NCBI GenBank assembly: GCA_965217685.1
Contig: CBDCIZ010000003.1
Span: 1,178,001-1,242,000, forward strand
From: Aurantimonas sp965217685
Lineage (GTDB): Bacteria; Pseudomonadota; Alphaproteobacteria; Rhizobiales; Rhizobiaceae
Length of the DNA: 64,000 nt
Direction: 5' to 3'
Part shown: one piece after another, positions 35,944-44,931 of the stretch
Layout of the letters: the number at the start of each line of letters is the position of its first letter
How positions within the stretch are numbered: the stretch's first letter is position 1
Program-made: the position numbers and the translations under genes
The notes under the pieces: generated by a model
What the model was told of the DNA's origin: nothing
Seen by the model: only the letters and a program-made list of their open reading frames with translations
Database searches by the model: none

Positions 35944-36382
35944 TTGCCATCACTCCATTCGAACAACTGTCATTTCGTCGGCGCGCGATAATTGCTCTAT
36001 CGTTGCGGGTGCGTTCTTGCGTGTGGGTGCGTGCCACCATTCCGGGCGGGCATCAGCCCTTCATCCGACGGTGCGGGGGCGCCGGGGCCTGTTTGGCAGA
36101 GCCCTTGAATGCCATGCGAAACGATTTATACTGCATTGCAACAAAATGGAAGGCGTTCGCTGAATTGCCATGTTGGCGGATTAGGCAAGCTTCGGTGGGT
36201 GTCCGTGACTGAACACTCTCGGCAAGATTGATCGGGAATATCCGCCACGGGACCTCTTCGTCGCCAAAACGACGTCTTCATTGAGCGGAAGTCGCTCTCA
36301 ATGCCCCAAGTCTCAATGCCCAAGATTGTGCGATTCCGGTGCCCCTAGCGACGTCGAATCCATCCAGACAGAAGGCCACTCG
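35944..36382. other. Divergent promoter region between glycosyltransferase and exoP
   Basis: About 440 nt separate two divergent exopolysaccharide units. No gene with family traits was seen; AT-rich patches near 36115-36235 may hold promoters. No operator could be assigned. Confidence 0.45.
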
Positions 36383-38581
36383 ATGGAAATTCGCCCAATC
36401 GAGGCACCCCGCATGACCGATGTCGACGCTGACGTCTACGAGCCGGCCGCAGACCTCCGTCGAATTGGCGGCGTCATCCGTCGACAATACAAGCTGGCAA
36501 TTGCCGGAGCCTGTTTGGCCGGGGCAATGGCGATATTTTTCCTTTATCTGGTACAGCCGCTCTATCTGTCGTCCGTCAGCATCCTGTTGGACATAAGCCA
36601 GAATCAGCTCCTTGCCGACAGTCAGAAAACTCAGGGAGTCCAGTCGGCGACGACCGTCGAGGATTTCGTCGCGACGCAAATGGCGGTCATTGGTTCCGAA
36701 GTCGTCGCCCGCCGCGTCGCGCGGACCCTCGACCTGTCCTACGATCCAGCGACCGAACGCCTTTCGACCAAGGGCTCACCGGCTAAAGATACGCGAATTT
36801 CGTCCAATGAACCGGTCGGTCCAGCCGATCCGATCGATCCCGCGGTCGTTGGTGCGCTCATAAAGGCACTTGCCGTTTTCCAGGTCGAAAAGAGCATGGT
36901 CATTGAAATCGATGTGACCGATCCTGATCCCGTGCTCGCGGAAGCGATGGCGTCCGCCTACGGCCAGGCCTATCTCGACGACCAGCTTGGCGCGCGCTAC
37001 GAGAGCGCCAGGAACGCCGGAAACTGGCTTGAAAACCGCATCGTGCGTTTGCGCAATCAGTCGCTGGAGGCCAACGCTGAGGTCGAGAGCTTTCGGAAGC
37101 AGAACAATCTCGTCTCGACGGACGGGCGCCTGGTATCCGACCAGCAATTGCAGCAGTTGAACGATCGCTTGAGCGAGGCGCGCTCGAACGTGACACGGGC
37201 GGCGGCCCGCGAGGCGGTTTTCTCCAATGCCGTCGACACCAAGAACATCGACGCGATACTCAGCCAGATCGCCAGCATGCCCGGCATCACCGCCGATTCG
37301 CCAATCCTGCAAATGCGCAACGACTATCTGCAGGCTAACGAACGCTATCGCGACGTCACTGGCCGCTGGGGGCAGGACAACGATCAGGCCAAGGCCATCA
37401 AGATCGAGGTCGACCGTCTCTCCAATCAGATTTTGGGTGAGGCCAGCCGCATTCGGGACGGGCTTGCGGGAGACGTGCGCGTCGCCAAATCGGAGGTCGA
37501 TGCGATCACCAACTCCGTCCAGTCGGCGACCGGCCAGTATCAGGCGGACAATTCCACACTCGTACAACTGCGCAATCTCGAGCAGCGAGCGACATCCTAC
37601 AATTCGCTCTACCAGGATTATCTGGCGCGATACCAGGAAGTGGTTCAACAGCAGACGCTGAGCCTCACCACCGGAAGGCAGATTTCGCAGGCGCAACAGG
37701 CGCATCTTCCTGTCTTCCCGAAAAGCAAGATCGTTCTTGCGCTTGCGGTCTTCCTGGGCGCCGCCTTCGGTGGGGCTTCGGGTGTTGCCCGCGAACTCAT
37801 GGACACGTCGTTCCGCACTGGCGCAGCAATAGAGCGGCTCGGCGTGCCTTTCCTCGGATATGTTTCAAGAGTTCGGCGCGCGGGTCGTTTTGCCGGTAAA
37901 GACAGGGCTCGACAGGTTGGAAGCGGGGGCGAACTTTTAACGAACACCGCTCGCTCGGCGGTCCTCGCAAAAATCCGGATCGCCGTTGGAATGCGTCGCC
38001 GGGAAGGCGGCAGGGTGATCGGCCTGATTTCGGTCGAACCGTCGACGGCACGCAGCGAGATGATCCTCCTCCTTGCAGGCAACGAAGCCGCAAAGGGCAA
38101 TCGCGTCCTGCTGATCGACGGAGATATGGAGAGCCACAGACTGACCGATCTGGTCCGATCGACGCTTTCATCGGATCGAGAGGTTAATGCCCAAGTGGGT
38201 CGTTTCGCGTCTGGAGCTATTCCGATTGCCGAAGGCCTCGAATTCCAGGCAAGCGAAATGGCGAGAGGCGGCAACTTGCTGTCCGATAGCTTCTCGCCGG
38301 ACTTCATTGCCGCAATCCGCGAGCGCTACGAACTGATCCTCGTCGATTTGCCGCCGGCGGAACCGATTTCGGAGGCACGGTCCCTTGCGACGATGTTCGA
38401 CGCCTTCGTCTGCGTTCTCGAATGGGGAAAGACGCCGACCGACAGATTGCGCACCTTGCTCGCGGCCAGCTCAAACCTTCGCTCGAGGCTCGTCGGAGCC
38501 GTTCTTGTCGTCTCCGATCCCCGGTATCTGAAGGCCTACGACGGCCCTGGCGCAAAGCAGTTGCATGATCAAACGCGCTAA
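36383..38581 (+). CDS. exoP: ExoP-like chain-length determinant / BY-kinase protein with degenerate Walker A
   Basis: 732-residue Wzz-Wzc protein. The first membrane helix is near 38-58 (AIAGACLAGAMAIFFLYLV), and a long periplasmic coiled-coil region follows to about 440. A second helix is near 447-467 (SKIVLALAVFLGAAFGGASG), and then a cytoplasmic kinase-like domain. The ATP-binding Walker A should lie near 546-560, but it reads ISVEPSTARSEMILLLAG, without Gly-Lys-Thr/Ser. Walker A' (VLLIDGDME, about 574) and a Walker B-like LILVDLPP (about 651) remain. The usual C-terminal Tyr cluster is reduced to Tyr in RYLKAY. The ATG at 36383 follows AGAAGG. It sets polymer length; kinase activity is doubtful. 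Confidence 0.85.
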   Translation: MEIRPIEAPRMTDVDADVYEPAADLRRIGGVIRRQYKLAIAGACLAGAMAIFFLYLVQPLYLSSVSILLDISQNQLLADSQKTQGVQSATTVEDFVATQMAVIGSEVVARRVARTLDLSYDPATERLSTKGSPAKDTRISSNEPVGPADPIDPAVVGALIKALAVFQVEKSMVIEIDVTDPDPVLAEAMASAYGQAYLDDQLGARYESARNAGNWLENRIVRLRNQSLEANAEVESFRKQNNLVSTDGRLVSDQQLQQLNDRLSEARSNVTRAAAREAVFSNAVDTKNIDAILSQIASMPGITADSPILQMRNDYLQANERYRDVTGRWGQDNDQAKAIKIEVDRLSNQILGEASRIRDGLAGDVRVAKSEVDAITNSVQSATGQYQADNSTLVQLRNLEQRATSYNSLYQDYLARYQEVVQQQTLSLTTGRQISQAQQAHLPVFPKSKIVLALAVFLGAAFGGASGVARELMDTSFRTGAAIERLGVPFLGYVSRVRRAGRFAGKDRARQVGSGGELLTNTARSAVLAKIRIAVGMRRREGGRVIGLISVEPSTARSEMILLLAGNEAAKGNRVLLIDGDMESHRLTDLVRSTLSSDREVNAQVGRFASGAIPIAEGLEFQASEMARGGNLLSDSFSPDFIAAIRERYELILVDLPPAEPISEARSLATMFDAFVCVLEWGKTPTDRLRTLLAASSNLRSRLVGAVLVVSDPRYLKAYDGPGAKQLHDQTR

Positions 38582-38629
38582 CCGTTCGCCATTTGCCTCG
38601 CATCATGGCTTTCCGTTGACGGATCGACC

Positions 38630-40060
38630 ATGACAGCGATACCGATCGCCATCTACTGGATCATCGCGGTCTGGGGCCTGTTCTCGAAACGCCCGGTGCT
38701 TCTGTACCTGTTTTTCTTGACATTGCCCTTCGGCTCATTCGCCGTGGTCCCGCCGGCCTTGACGGCTGGGTTGACGTTCGTGCCTACGCCGATGACGGCC
38801 ATGCTGCTGATCGGCAGGACCTTCCTCGATCCGGTGCATCTGATGCGCGGCATCTCGTCCGCGCTCGATATCAGACGCCTTGGCCTGCTCACTGGCTTCA
38901 TGCTGACAGCCGTGGTGGTGACCGTCTTCATGCCGCGCATTTTTGCCAACCGCGTCATGGTCATACCCATTCGCGGCGATCTCTCCACAGCGTCACCGCT
39001 CTTTCCGACCGCCCAGAACATATCGCAGATGGCCTATCTGACGATATCCGTTACGAGCGTGGTGGTCTTTGCCCAAATTCTCAAGACCGCCAAAATGCAG
39101 CAGACGGCCCTGCATGCTCTGATCTGGGCGTCGGCGCTGACGGTTTTCACCGGAATGCTGGATTTTACATCCCAATACATCGCGATTGGTCCGCTCCTCG
39201 ATCCCTTTCGCACAGCAACCTACGCGCTTCTGGTCGATGTCGAACTGACGACCGGCAAACGGGTTGTCGGACTGATGCCGGAGGCGTCGTCCTTTGGCAG
39301 CCTTTGCCTTTCGCTGCTTTGTCTCGTCTATTTCATGCGCCGGGCGATCGACGACGACCGTATGCGCGAGGTCTACGCGCCGGCAATCTGCATTGCACTG
39401 ATCGGATTCGCCTGGCTCTCGACGTCCTCGGCCACTTACCTCGGCCTTGCTCTTTTCTTTGGAATGGCGGCCGTGGAGTGGATGATGCGGTTCGTCGATG
39501 ACCGCTATAATCCACTGCGCAAGCGCTATCTGAACATAGAGTTTGCGGCCATGATTTTTGCGGTCGTGGTGGCCGCCTTGATCATGCTTCTGGAGCCGGC
39601 GATCCTCGAAACGGTCTCGACGATGATCGACCGCATGGTCTTCCAGAAGACGGAAACGTCGTCCTTCGAAGAACGCAACATGTGGACCTACGTCTCGTTG
39701 AATGCGTTGACGCAGACATGGGGAATCGGGGTCGGGATCGGCGCGACGCGGGCCTCGAATTCTGTCGTCGCAGCCGTCAGCAACGTCGGCATCGTCGGCG
39801 CCATCTTCTATTTCGGCTTCATCATCCAGTCGCTGCTGCGCAAGGCTCCTCCCGCCGACAAGCGAGGTCAGGCAATCATCAGCGCGCTCCGCTATGCGTT
39901 CGTGCCGACATTCCTCGTCGGGTTGCTGATCGGGACCACTCCCGATTTCGGCGCCTTCGGAGCCTTCCGCTACGGGATGCTGACCGCAATAGGTGTCGCC
40001 GGCATCTATCAATCGGATCGCCGCCGAAAATCCACTCTCGTATCTGCGGAAGGATTTTGA
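38630..40060 (+). CDS. Exopolysaccharide polymerase-like membrane protein (Wzy/O-antigen ligase-like)
   Basis: 476-residue protein with about 10 membrane helices and a larger periplasmic loop near 190-230 (TGKRVVGLMPEASSFGS), then a second loop before residue 350 (TETSSFEERNMWTYVSLNAL). This layout and the Arg/Glu-containing loops resemble Wzy polymerases, which join flipped repeat units in the periplasm. Its place between exoP and a flippase gene (1-base overlap with the latter) supports the call. Wzy proteins are poorly conserved, so the assignment rests on topology and position. Confidence 0.75.
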   Translation: MTAIPIAIYWIIAVWGLFSKRPVLLYLFFLTLPFGSFAVVPPALTAGLTFVPTPMTAMLLIGRTFLDPVHLMRGISSALDIRRLGLLTGFMLTAVVVTVFMPRIFANRVMVIPIRGDLSTASPLFPTAQNISQMAYLTISVTSVVVFAQILKTAKMQQTALHALIWASALTVFTGMLDFTSQYIAIGPLLDPFRTATYALLVDVELTTGKRVVGLMPEASSFGSLCLSLLCLVYFMRRAIDDDRMREVYAPAICIALIGFAWLSTSSATYLGLALFFGMAAVEWMMRFVDDRYNPLRKRYLNIEFAAMIFAVVVAALIMLLEPAILETVSTMIDRMVFQKTETSSFEERNMWTYVSLNALTQTWGIGVGIGATRASNSVVAAVSNVGIVGAIFYFGFIIQSLLRKAPPADKRGQAIISALRYAFVPTFLVGLLIGTTPDFGAFGAFRYGMLTAIGVAGIYQSDRRRKSTLVSAEGF

Positions 40061-41556
40061 TGCTCTCGAGAAAGATAGCATCGGGAGCGATCTGGCTCGT
40101 GGCTTCAAAGCTCGCCACGCGTTTTCTCGATCTCGTGGCGATGCTGATCGTCGCGCGACTGCTCGTTCCGGCCGAATTCGGACTGTTTGCCCTCGCCGCA
40201 AGCGTGCTCCTGATTTTGAACGCGGTAACCGACCTTTCGCTGTCGAACGCCATTATCCAGATGAAGGATCCGCCGGATGCCGTCTACGACACCGCGTTCA
40301 CGCTCAACTTTCTGCGCGGGCTCGTCATTGCCGCCGCTCTGGCGGTTATCTCGATCCCGTTTGCGTCGATCTACGGCGACGAGCGTCTGCGGGCCATCAT
40401 CCTCGCGCTGGCCGCCGTTCCCCTTCTGAAGGGTCTGGTCAGTCCTCGAATGGCCCATCTACAACGTCAGTTGAGCTTCAAGCCCCAATTCTATCTCGAG
40501 GCCGCAGGCAAGATCGCTGCCTTCGTCGCGTCGATTTTGGTCGCCTATTTCACACGCAGCTATTGGGCACTGGTGGCTGGCATGATCGCGACGCCCGCTA
40601 TTTCTTCGATGATCTCCTACCGGTTCGCGCCCTACAGACCGCGATTCGGACTTCATGACTGGAAGCCGATCTTCAGCTTTTCCGGATGGCTGACGCTGAG
40701 CAATGCCGTTAACACGCTCAACTGGCAGGCCGACCGGTTTTTCATCGGTGGCAAGCTCGGAACCGCGACGCTCGGACAGTACACGGTCGGCAGCGAGCTC
40801 GCGAGCCTGCCGACGAACGCGCCGATCCTGCCGATCATGCAGGCGCTCTACGCGGGCTTTGCGAGATTGGCACACGATACGGCGCGCCTGCGCGATGCTT
40901 ATATGACAAGCCAGTGTGTCGTCATCGCCATCGCGCTGCCGATTTCCGTCACCGTTTCGGTCTTCGCCTATCCCATTCTCGATCTCGCCATCGGTCCGGC
41001 ATGGTCCCAAAGCGCCTTTGTCGTACAGGTTCTCGCACCCGTCTTCGCGCTTCAGATGTTGACCGCGCCGGCGCAATCGATCGCCATGGCGACGGGTCGC
41101 ACGCGTTCGATCTTCACACGCGATACCGTCGCCTTGCTCGTTCGCCTGCCGTTGATCGTCCTTGGAATGTGGGTTGCCGGTCTTCCGGGAGTGATCTGGG
41201 CCAGGGTCGCAAGCGGCCTGTTCATCATCATCCTCAATCTCGCGCTGATGAAGCGCATCCTCGATGTTTCGATCCTGACCCAGCTTCTGGCGCCATGGCG
41301 CAGCTTTGTCAGCGCACTGGCTCTGGCCGCGTGCCTGATCGTCGTCGGAGATGCGTTCGACCTTCTGTCCCGAGTGAGCCTCGACCGAATACCCATCCTC
41401 GTTGCCGCAGCCGTCTTGGGCGGTCTGGTCTACGCAGTTGTCCACCTGGGGCTCTGGGCAATCCGTAAGCCTAAGCAAAGCGCCGAGCAGAAGATCATCG
41501 ACATGGCGGTGGGTCTTTTGCGCGAGCGAGCACTGGTCAAAGGACACGTGAAATGA
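40060..41556 (+). CDS. Second lipid-linked oligosaccharide flippase, MOP family (ExoT/Wzx type)
   Basis: 498-residue membrane protein beginning MLSRKIASGAIWLVASKLAT. The start at 40060 shares a base with the polymerase stop (TGATG); the longer frame is a shadow of the polymerase gene. Helix-rich throughout, with NTLNWQADRFFIGGKLGTAT in the middle. It is paralogous to the flippase at 33106-34680. It ends in an ATGA overlap with the pyruvyltransferase gene. This copy lies inside the main operon and is the more likely exporter of the polymer's repeat unit. Confidence 0.88.
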   Translation: MLSRKIASGAIWLVASKLATRFLDLVAMLIVARLLVPAEFGLFALAASVLLILNAVTDLSLSNAIIQMKDPPDAVYDTAFTLNFLRGLVIAAALAVISIPFASIYGDERLRAIILALAAVPLLKGLVSPRMAHLQRQLSFKPQFYLEAAGKIAAFVASILVAYFTRSYWALVAGMIATPAISSMISYRFAPYRPRFGLHDWKPIFSFSGWLTLSNAVNTLNWQADRFFIGGKLGTATLGQYTVGSELASLPTNAPILPIMQALYAGFARLAHDTARLRDAYMTSQCVVIAIALPISVTVSVFAYPILDLAIGPAWSQSAFVVQVLAPVFALQMLTAPAQSIAMATGRTRSIFTRDTVALLVRLPLIVLGMWVAGLPGVIWARVASGLFIIILNLALMKRILDVSILTQLLAPWRSFVSALALAACLIVVGDAFDLLSRVSLDRIPILVAAAVLGGLVYAVVHLGLWAIRKPKQSAEQKIIDMAVGLLRERALVKGHVK

Positions 41557-42563
41557 CAAATCTGACCGAAGAACTGCAGCGCCGGATCGACGCGACCATT
41601 CCTCCTCTCGTGTCTGGCTCCTCGCCGCGGCGCATAGCTTTGCTCGATGCGCCCGACTATCCCAACGTCGGCGACCCGCTCATACTTCTGGGCGAGTTGG
41701 CGTTCCTGAGGCGAGCCTATCCCGATGCCAAGATCACTGTCGTCAGCCATCGGACGTATGCCGAAAGCATCGACAGTGAGATCGAAAAGGCCGATTGCCT
41801 GTTCCTGAATGGCGGCGGGAATTTTGGGGACGCCTGGCCCTTGCATCAGATCTTCAGGCTGCGGATGATCCGGCGCTTTCGGAACAAGCCCATAATCCAC
41901 TTTCCTCAAAGCTTCCACTTCACGAGCGATGACTCGCTGGCCGAAACGCAAAGGGTGCTTGATGACGCGCAGGATCTGACGATCCTTGCTCGCGATCAAA
42001 AAGGGTTCGAATTCGCTCGTAAACACTTTCCTTGCAGGAGTGAGCTCTGTCCGGACATGGCCTTTGCCCTCGGGCCACTCCAGGCGCAGCGACCCGATCT
42101 CGATTTCGCCTGCCTCCTGAGAACGGACAAAGAGATTCTGGCCACAAAGAATGGTGAGATCGAACGCATCCTGACCGAGACCGGTGCGAGCTTTTCCATC
42201 GACGACTGGCTGGAGAACCGTCCGGGCCTTGAGAAAATCCATGGTCTTGCGAGACTGATGGTCCGCAATGGATTCCCGCCCAATCTGCTCGCCCGACATG
42301 GGCTCTCCATCTTCGAGCTATACGCCCGGTCACGATTGAAATTCGGGATAGGGCTTCTGGGGCGCGGGGGCATCGTGGTGACCGATCGTCTGCATGGCAC
42401 GATCCTGGCCACGCTCATCGGCAGGCCACGTTACATCTTCGATTCGCTCGATGGCAAAATTCAAGCGTTCTACGAGACCTGGATGTCCGGTGAAAAAGAC
42501 GCTGTCTTCTTCGAGAGCGTGGCGGAGTTTCGCAAGCATCTCCAGCATGCCGAGGCAGCATGA
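41553..42563 (+). CDS. Polysaccharide pyruvyltransferase family protein (ExoV-like)
   Basis: 336-residue GT-B-like enzyme of the polysaccharide pyruvyl transferase family. It moves pyruvate from phosphoenolpyruvate onto a sugar as a ketal. Family traits are LLDAPDYPNVGDPLILLGEL, CLFLNGGGNFGDAWP, HFPQSFHF and the C-terminal VVTDRLHGTILATLIGRP. Both ends overlap neighbours by 4 nt. Terminal pyruvyl groups make exopolysaccharide acidic, as in succinoglycan. A second, different family member ends this operon. Confidence 0.87.
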   Translation: MTNLTEELQRRIDATIPPLVSGSSPRRIALLDAPDYPNVGDPLILLGELAFLRRAYPDAKITVVSHRTYAESIDSEIEKADCLFLNGGGNFGDAWPLHQIFRLRMIRRFRNKPIIHFPQSFHFTSDDSLAETQRVLDDAQDLTILARDQKGFEFARKHFPCRSELCPDMAFALGPLQAQRPDLDFACLLRTDKEILATKNGEIERILTETGASFSIDDWLENRPGLEKIHGLARLMVRNGFPPNLLARHGLSIFELYARSRLKFGIGLLGRGGIVVTDRLHGTILATLIGRPRYIFDSLDGKIQAFYETWMSGEKDAVFFESVAEFRKHLQHAEAA

Positions 42564-43639
42564 CAACGACATTCTCGTCCGCAGGCGCCCAGACCGAGAA
42601 CGGCGTGGTGCCCGCGGTATCCTGTCTGATGCCAGTCTATAATGGAGAGCGCTATCTGGAATTGGCGTTGGACTCGATCCTGGGACAGTCTTTCGCTGAT
42701 TTCGAGATCGTTGCCGTTGATGACGGAAGTTCGGACTCAAGCCGGAGTATTCTCGATCGATACGCGAGACGAGACTCTCGCGTTCGCGTCATCGGGAAAT
42801 CCAATGGCGGCATCGTCTCGGCCCTCAATTTCGGACTGGGACATTGCCGCGGCAAGTTCGTCGCCCGGATGGACAGCGACGATATCGCCACGCCTGATCG
42901 GTTCGAGGTGCAGGTAGACGTCTTTGAAGCTCGGCCGGACGCCGTTGCCGTCGGCGGCTTCATTCAACTGATAGACGAGGCCGGAAACGGCATGTCCGCG
43001 CCCGGTTCGCCCAGCCGCGTGACCCAGACCCGACTCGACCAGTTTCCGCCCGTCGTCGCCAACGTCCAGCACAGCGCCGGAACGTTTCTAAAGAAGGCAA
43101 TGGATGCAGTCGGCGGCTACCGTGCCAATTTCCCCCACGCGGAAGACTACGATCTCTATCTGCGGTTGGCTGAACACGGTCGCTTCTATAATCCGGAAAA
43201 GCTCGTTCTCTACTACCGCGTCCATCCGGGCAGTCTGTCGATGAAGAACCTCGATCGCCAGGAAACGAGCGCCGTTCTCGCCGAAATGTCAGCTTACGCC
43301 CGAAAAGCGAAAATTGCCGATCCCGGTGACGCCGAACGCGCCCTCGATCTGGACGAATATGCTGAGCTGCTTGGTGCATTGTGCCCGAAAGACACCGTCC
43401 GTCGCTATATCGATTTCCGGCTCTGGCGCAGGCTGACCGGTGCACGCGATCCCGGTGAAGCGCAATACCGGCGGCGGATTCTCAGGGGCATCCTCAATCC
43501 ACGGCGCTATCGCAGCGCTATGGACCGAAGCCTTAACCGCCGGATCACTCTGTCCATGGGCCGCAAGCTCGTGCGGACGCTGCGCTACGAACCAATGCGG
43601 CTTCTTGGTCGGCGCAAAGCAATGAAACTCGAGAAATGA
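42560..43639 (+). CDS. Glycosyltransferase family 2 (GT-A fold)
   Basis: 359-residue GT2 enzyme. The nucleotide-binding start is VSCLMPVYNGERYLELALDS, with FEIVAVDDGSSDSS; the metal-binding DxD lies in FVARMDSDDIA and the catalytic base region in FPHAEDYDLYLRLAEHG. It adds a sugar to the lipid-linked intermediate at the cytoplasmic membrane. It overlaps both neighbours (ATGA). The C-terminal ~80 residues are basic and may anchor it to the membrane. Confidence 0.88.
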   Translation: MTTTFSSAGAQTENGVVPAVSCLMPVYNGERYLELALDSILGQSFADFEIVAVDDGSSDSSRSILDRYARRDSRVRVIGKSNGGIVSALNFGLGHCRGKFVARMDSDDIATPDRFEVQVDVFEARPDAVAVGGFIQLIDEAGNGMSAPGSPSRVTQTRLDQFPPVVANVQHSAGTFLKKAMDAVGGYRANFPHAEDYDLYLRLAEHGRFYNPEKLVLYYRVHPGSLSMKNLDRQETSAVLAEMSAYARKAKIADPGDAERALDLDEYAELLGALCPKDTVRRYIDFRLWRRLTGARDPGEAQYRRRILRGILNPRRYRSAMDRSLNRRITLSMGRKLVRTLRYEPMRLLGRRKAMKLEK

Positions 43640-44931
43640 GCGATTCATCGAGCCTGGATGGTCGAAGTTATCCGGACCGGATCGTGGTCATCAACGACGT
43701 GGCCTCGGCCAAGGGTGGCGCGACGGGACTGGCATTGGAATCGATCCGGCTTCTTCGTGACCTCGGCATCCCCATCACATTCATCGTCGGTGGCAGTGGG
43801 GCGAATGCCACGATCGCCGATGCCGCAACAAACGTCGTATCGCTTGGCGGCAGCCACATCGCGGATGGCGGTCGTCTCAACGCGCTGGCCCGTGGCATAT
43901 ACAACCGGCCGGCGAGCAAACGGCTTTCGGAATGGATCGAGCGGAACGACACCGCGTCGACTGTCTATCATGTGCACGGTTGGTCGAAGATCCTGTCTCC
44001 GTCGATCTTCCACGCGCTGCGCCCTGTTGCGGCGCGAACGATCGTGCATGCCCATGATTTCTTCCTGGCTTGTCCGAACGGAGCCTTCCAGGATTATCGT
44101 CGGCATGAACCCTGCGATCGCGAGCCGCTGGGACGATCCTGTCTGTCGACCAACTGCGACAAGCGCTCCTACGCCCAAAAACTGTGGCGCGTGGCACGCC
44201 AGAAGTCTCTTTTTCTCGCCAGTTCCTTGGGCTACGACAACACGCCCATCGTCATGATCCACGATGACATGCGCCCTTTCCTGGAACTCGCCGGCTATTC
44301 GGGAAACCGTCTGCGAACCATCCGGAACCCCATTGCGCCGTTTTGCGACCAGCGCGTCCAGGCCGAGCGCAACACGACCTTCTATTTCGTTGGACGGGTC
44401 GAGGCGGAAAAAGGGGTCTTCGAACTTGCTGAAGCGGCGCGCCGGGCCGGCGTGACGATGCGGATGATTGGAGACGGACCGGACCGCGCCGCGATCAAGG
44501 AGCGCTATCCCGAGATAGACGTCACCGGTTGGTTGAACCGCGAGGCGATCGGAGAAAAGCTCGCCGATGCTCGTGCGCTGGTAATGCCTTCGCTCTATCG
44601 GGAGCCTTTCGGGCTCGTCGCGATGGAAGCGTCCGCGAGCGGCCTTCCGGTTATCCTGTCTGAAAATGCCCTTTTGGCTCGCGATTTCTCCCGATGCAAC
44701 ATCGGGTTCGACTGCGATCCGACTCGGATCGAGGCCTTTGCGGAGGTCTTGAGAACCGTCGCCAAACTCCCGGAAAGCCAGATCAAGATGATGAGCGAAA
44801 CGGCGTTCGCTCGACCTGGAGCGATCGCCAACACACCGACTCAATGGCGCGACGAATTGCTGGGCCTCTATACCAGTTGTATCGAGCGCTCCTTTGCAGG
44901 CAATCCTTTGGTATCGGGGACCTATCGATGA
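43636..44931 (+). CDS. Glycosyltransferase family 4
   Basis: 431-residue GT4 enzyme. The N-terminal acceptor motif is NDVASAKGGATGLALESIRL, followed by TIVHAHDFFLACPNGAFQDY with a cysteine-rich patch (CDREPLGRSCLSTNC) usual in this branch. The donor domain has YFVGRVEAEKGVFELAEAAR and the E-x7-E region in LYREPFGLVAMEASASGLP. Overlaps of 4 nt with both neighbours place it in one translational chain with the GT2 and pyruvyltransferase genes. Confidence 0.87.
   Translation: MSDSSSLDGRSYPDRIVVINDVASAKGGATGLALESIRLLRDLGIPITFIVGGSGANATIADAATNVVSLGGSHIADGGRLNALARGIYNRPASKRLSEWIERNDTASTVYHVHGWSKILSPSIFHALRPVAARTIVHAHDFFLACPNGAFQDYRRHEPCDREPLGRSCLSTNCDKRSYAQKLWRVARQKSLFLASSLGYDNTPIVMIHDDMRPFLELAGYSGNRLRTIRNPIAPFCDQRVQAERNTTFYFVGRVEAEKGVFELAEAARRAGVTMRMIGDGPDRAAIKERYPEIDVTGWLNREAIGEKLADARALVMPSLYREPFGLVAMEASASGLPVILSENALLARDFSRCNIGFDCDPTRIEAFAEVLRTVAKLPESQIKMMSETAFARPGAIANTPTQWRDELLGLYTSCIERSFAGNPLVSGTYR

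Noticed and set aside
38993..40201. 402-residue frame antisense to the polymerase gene
   Set aside because: Highly charged, Arg/Asp/His-rich composition typical of an antisense frame; the plus-strand gene is a coherent membrane protein.
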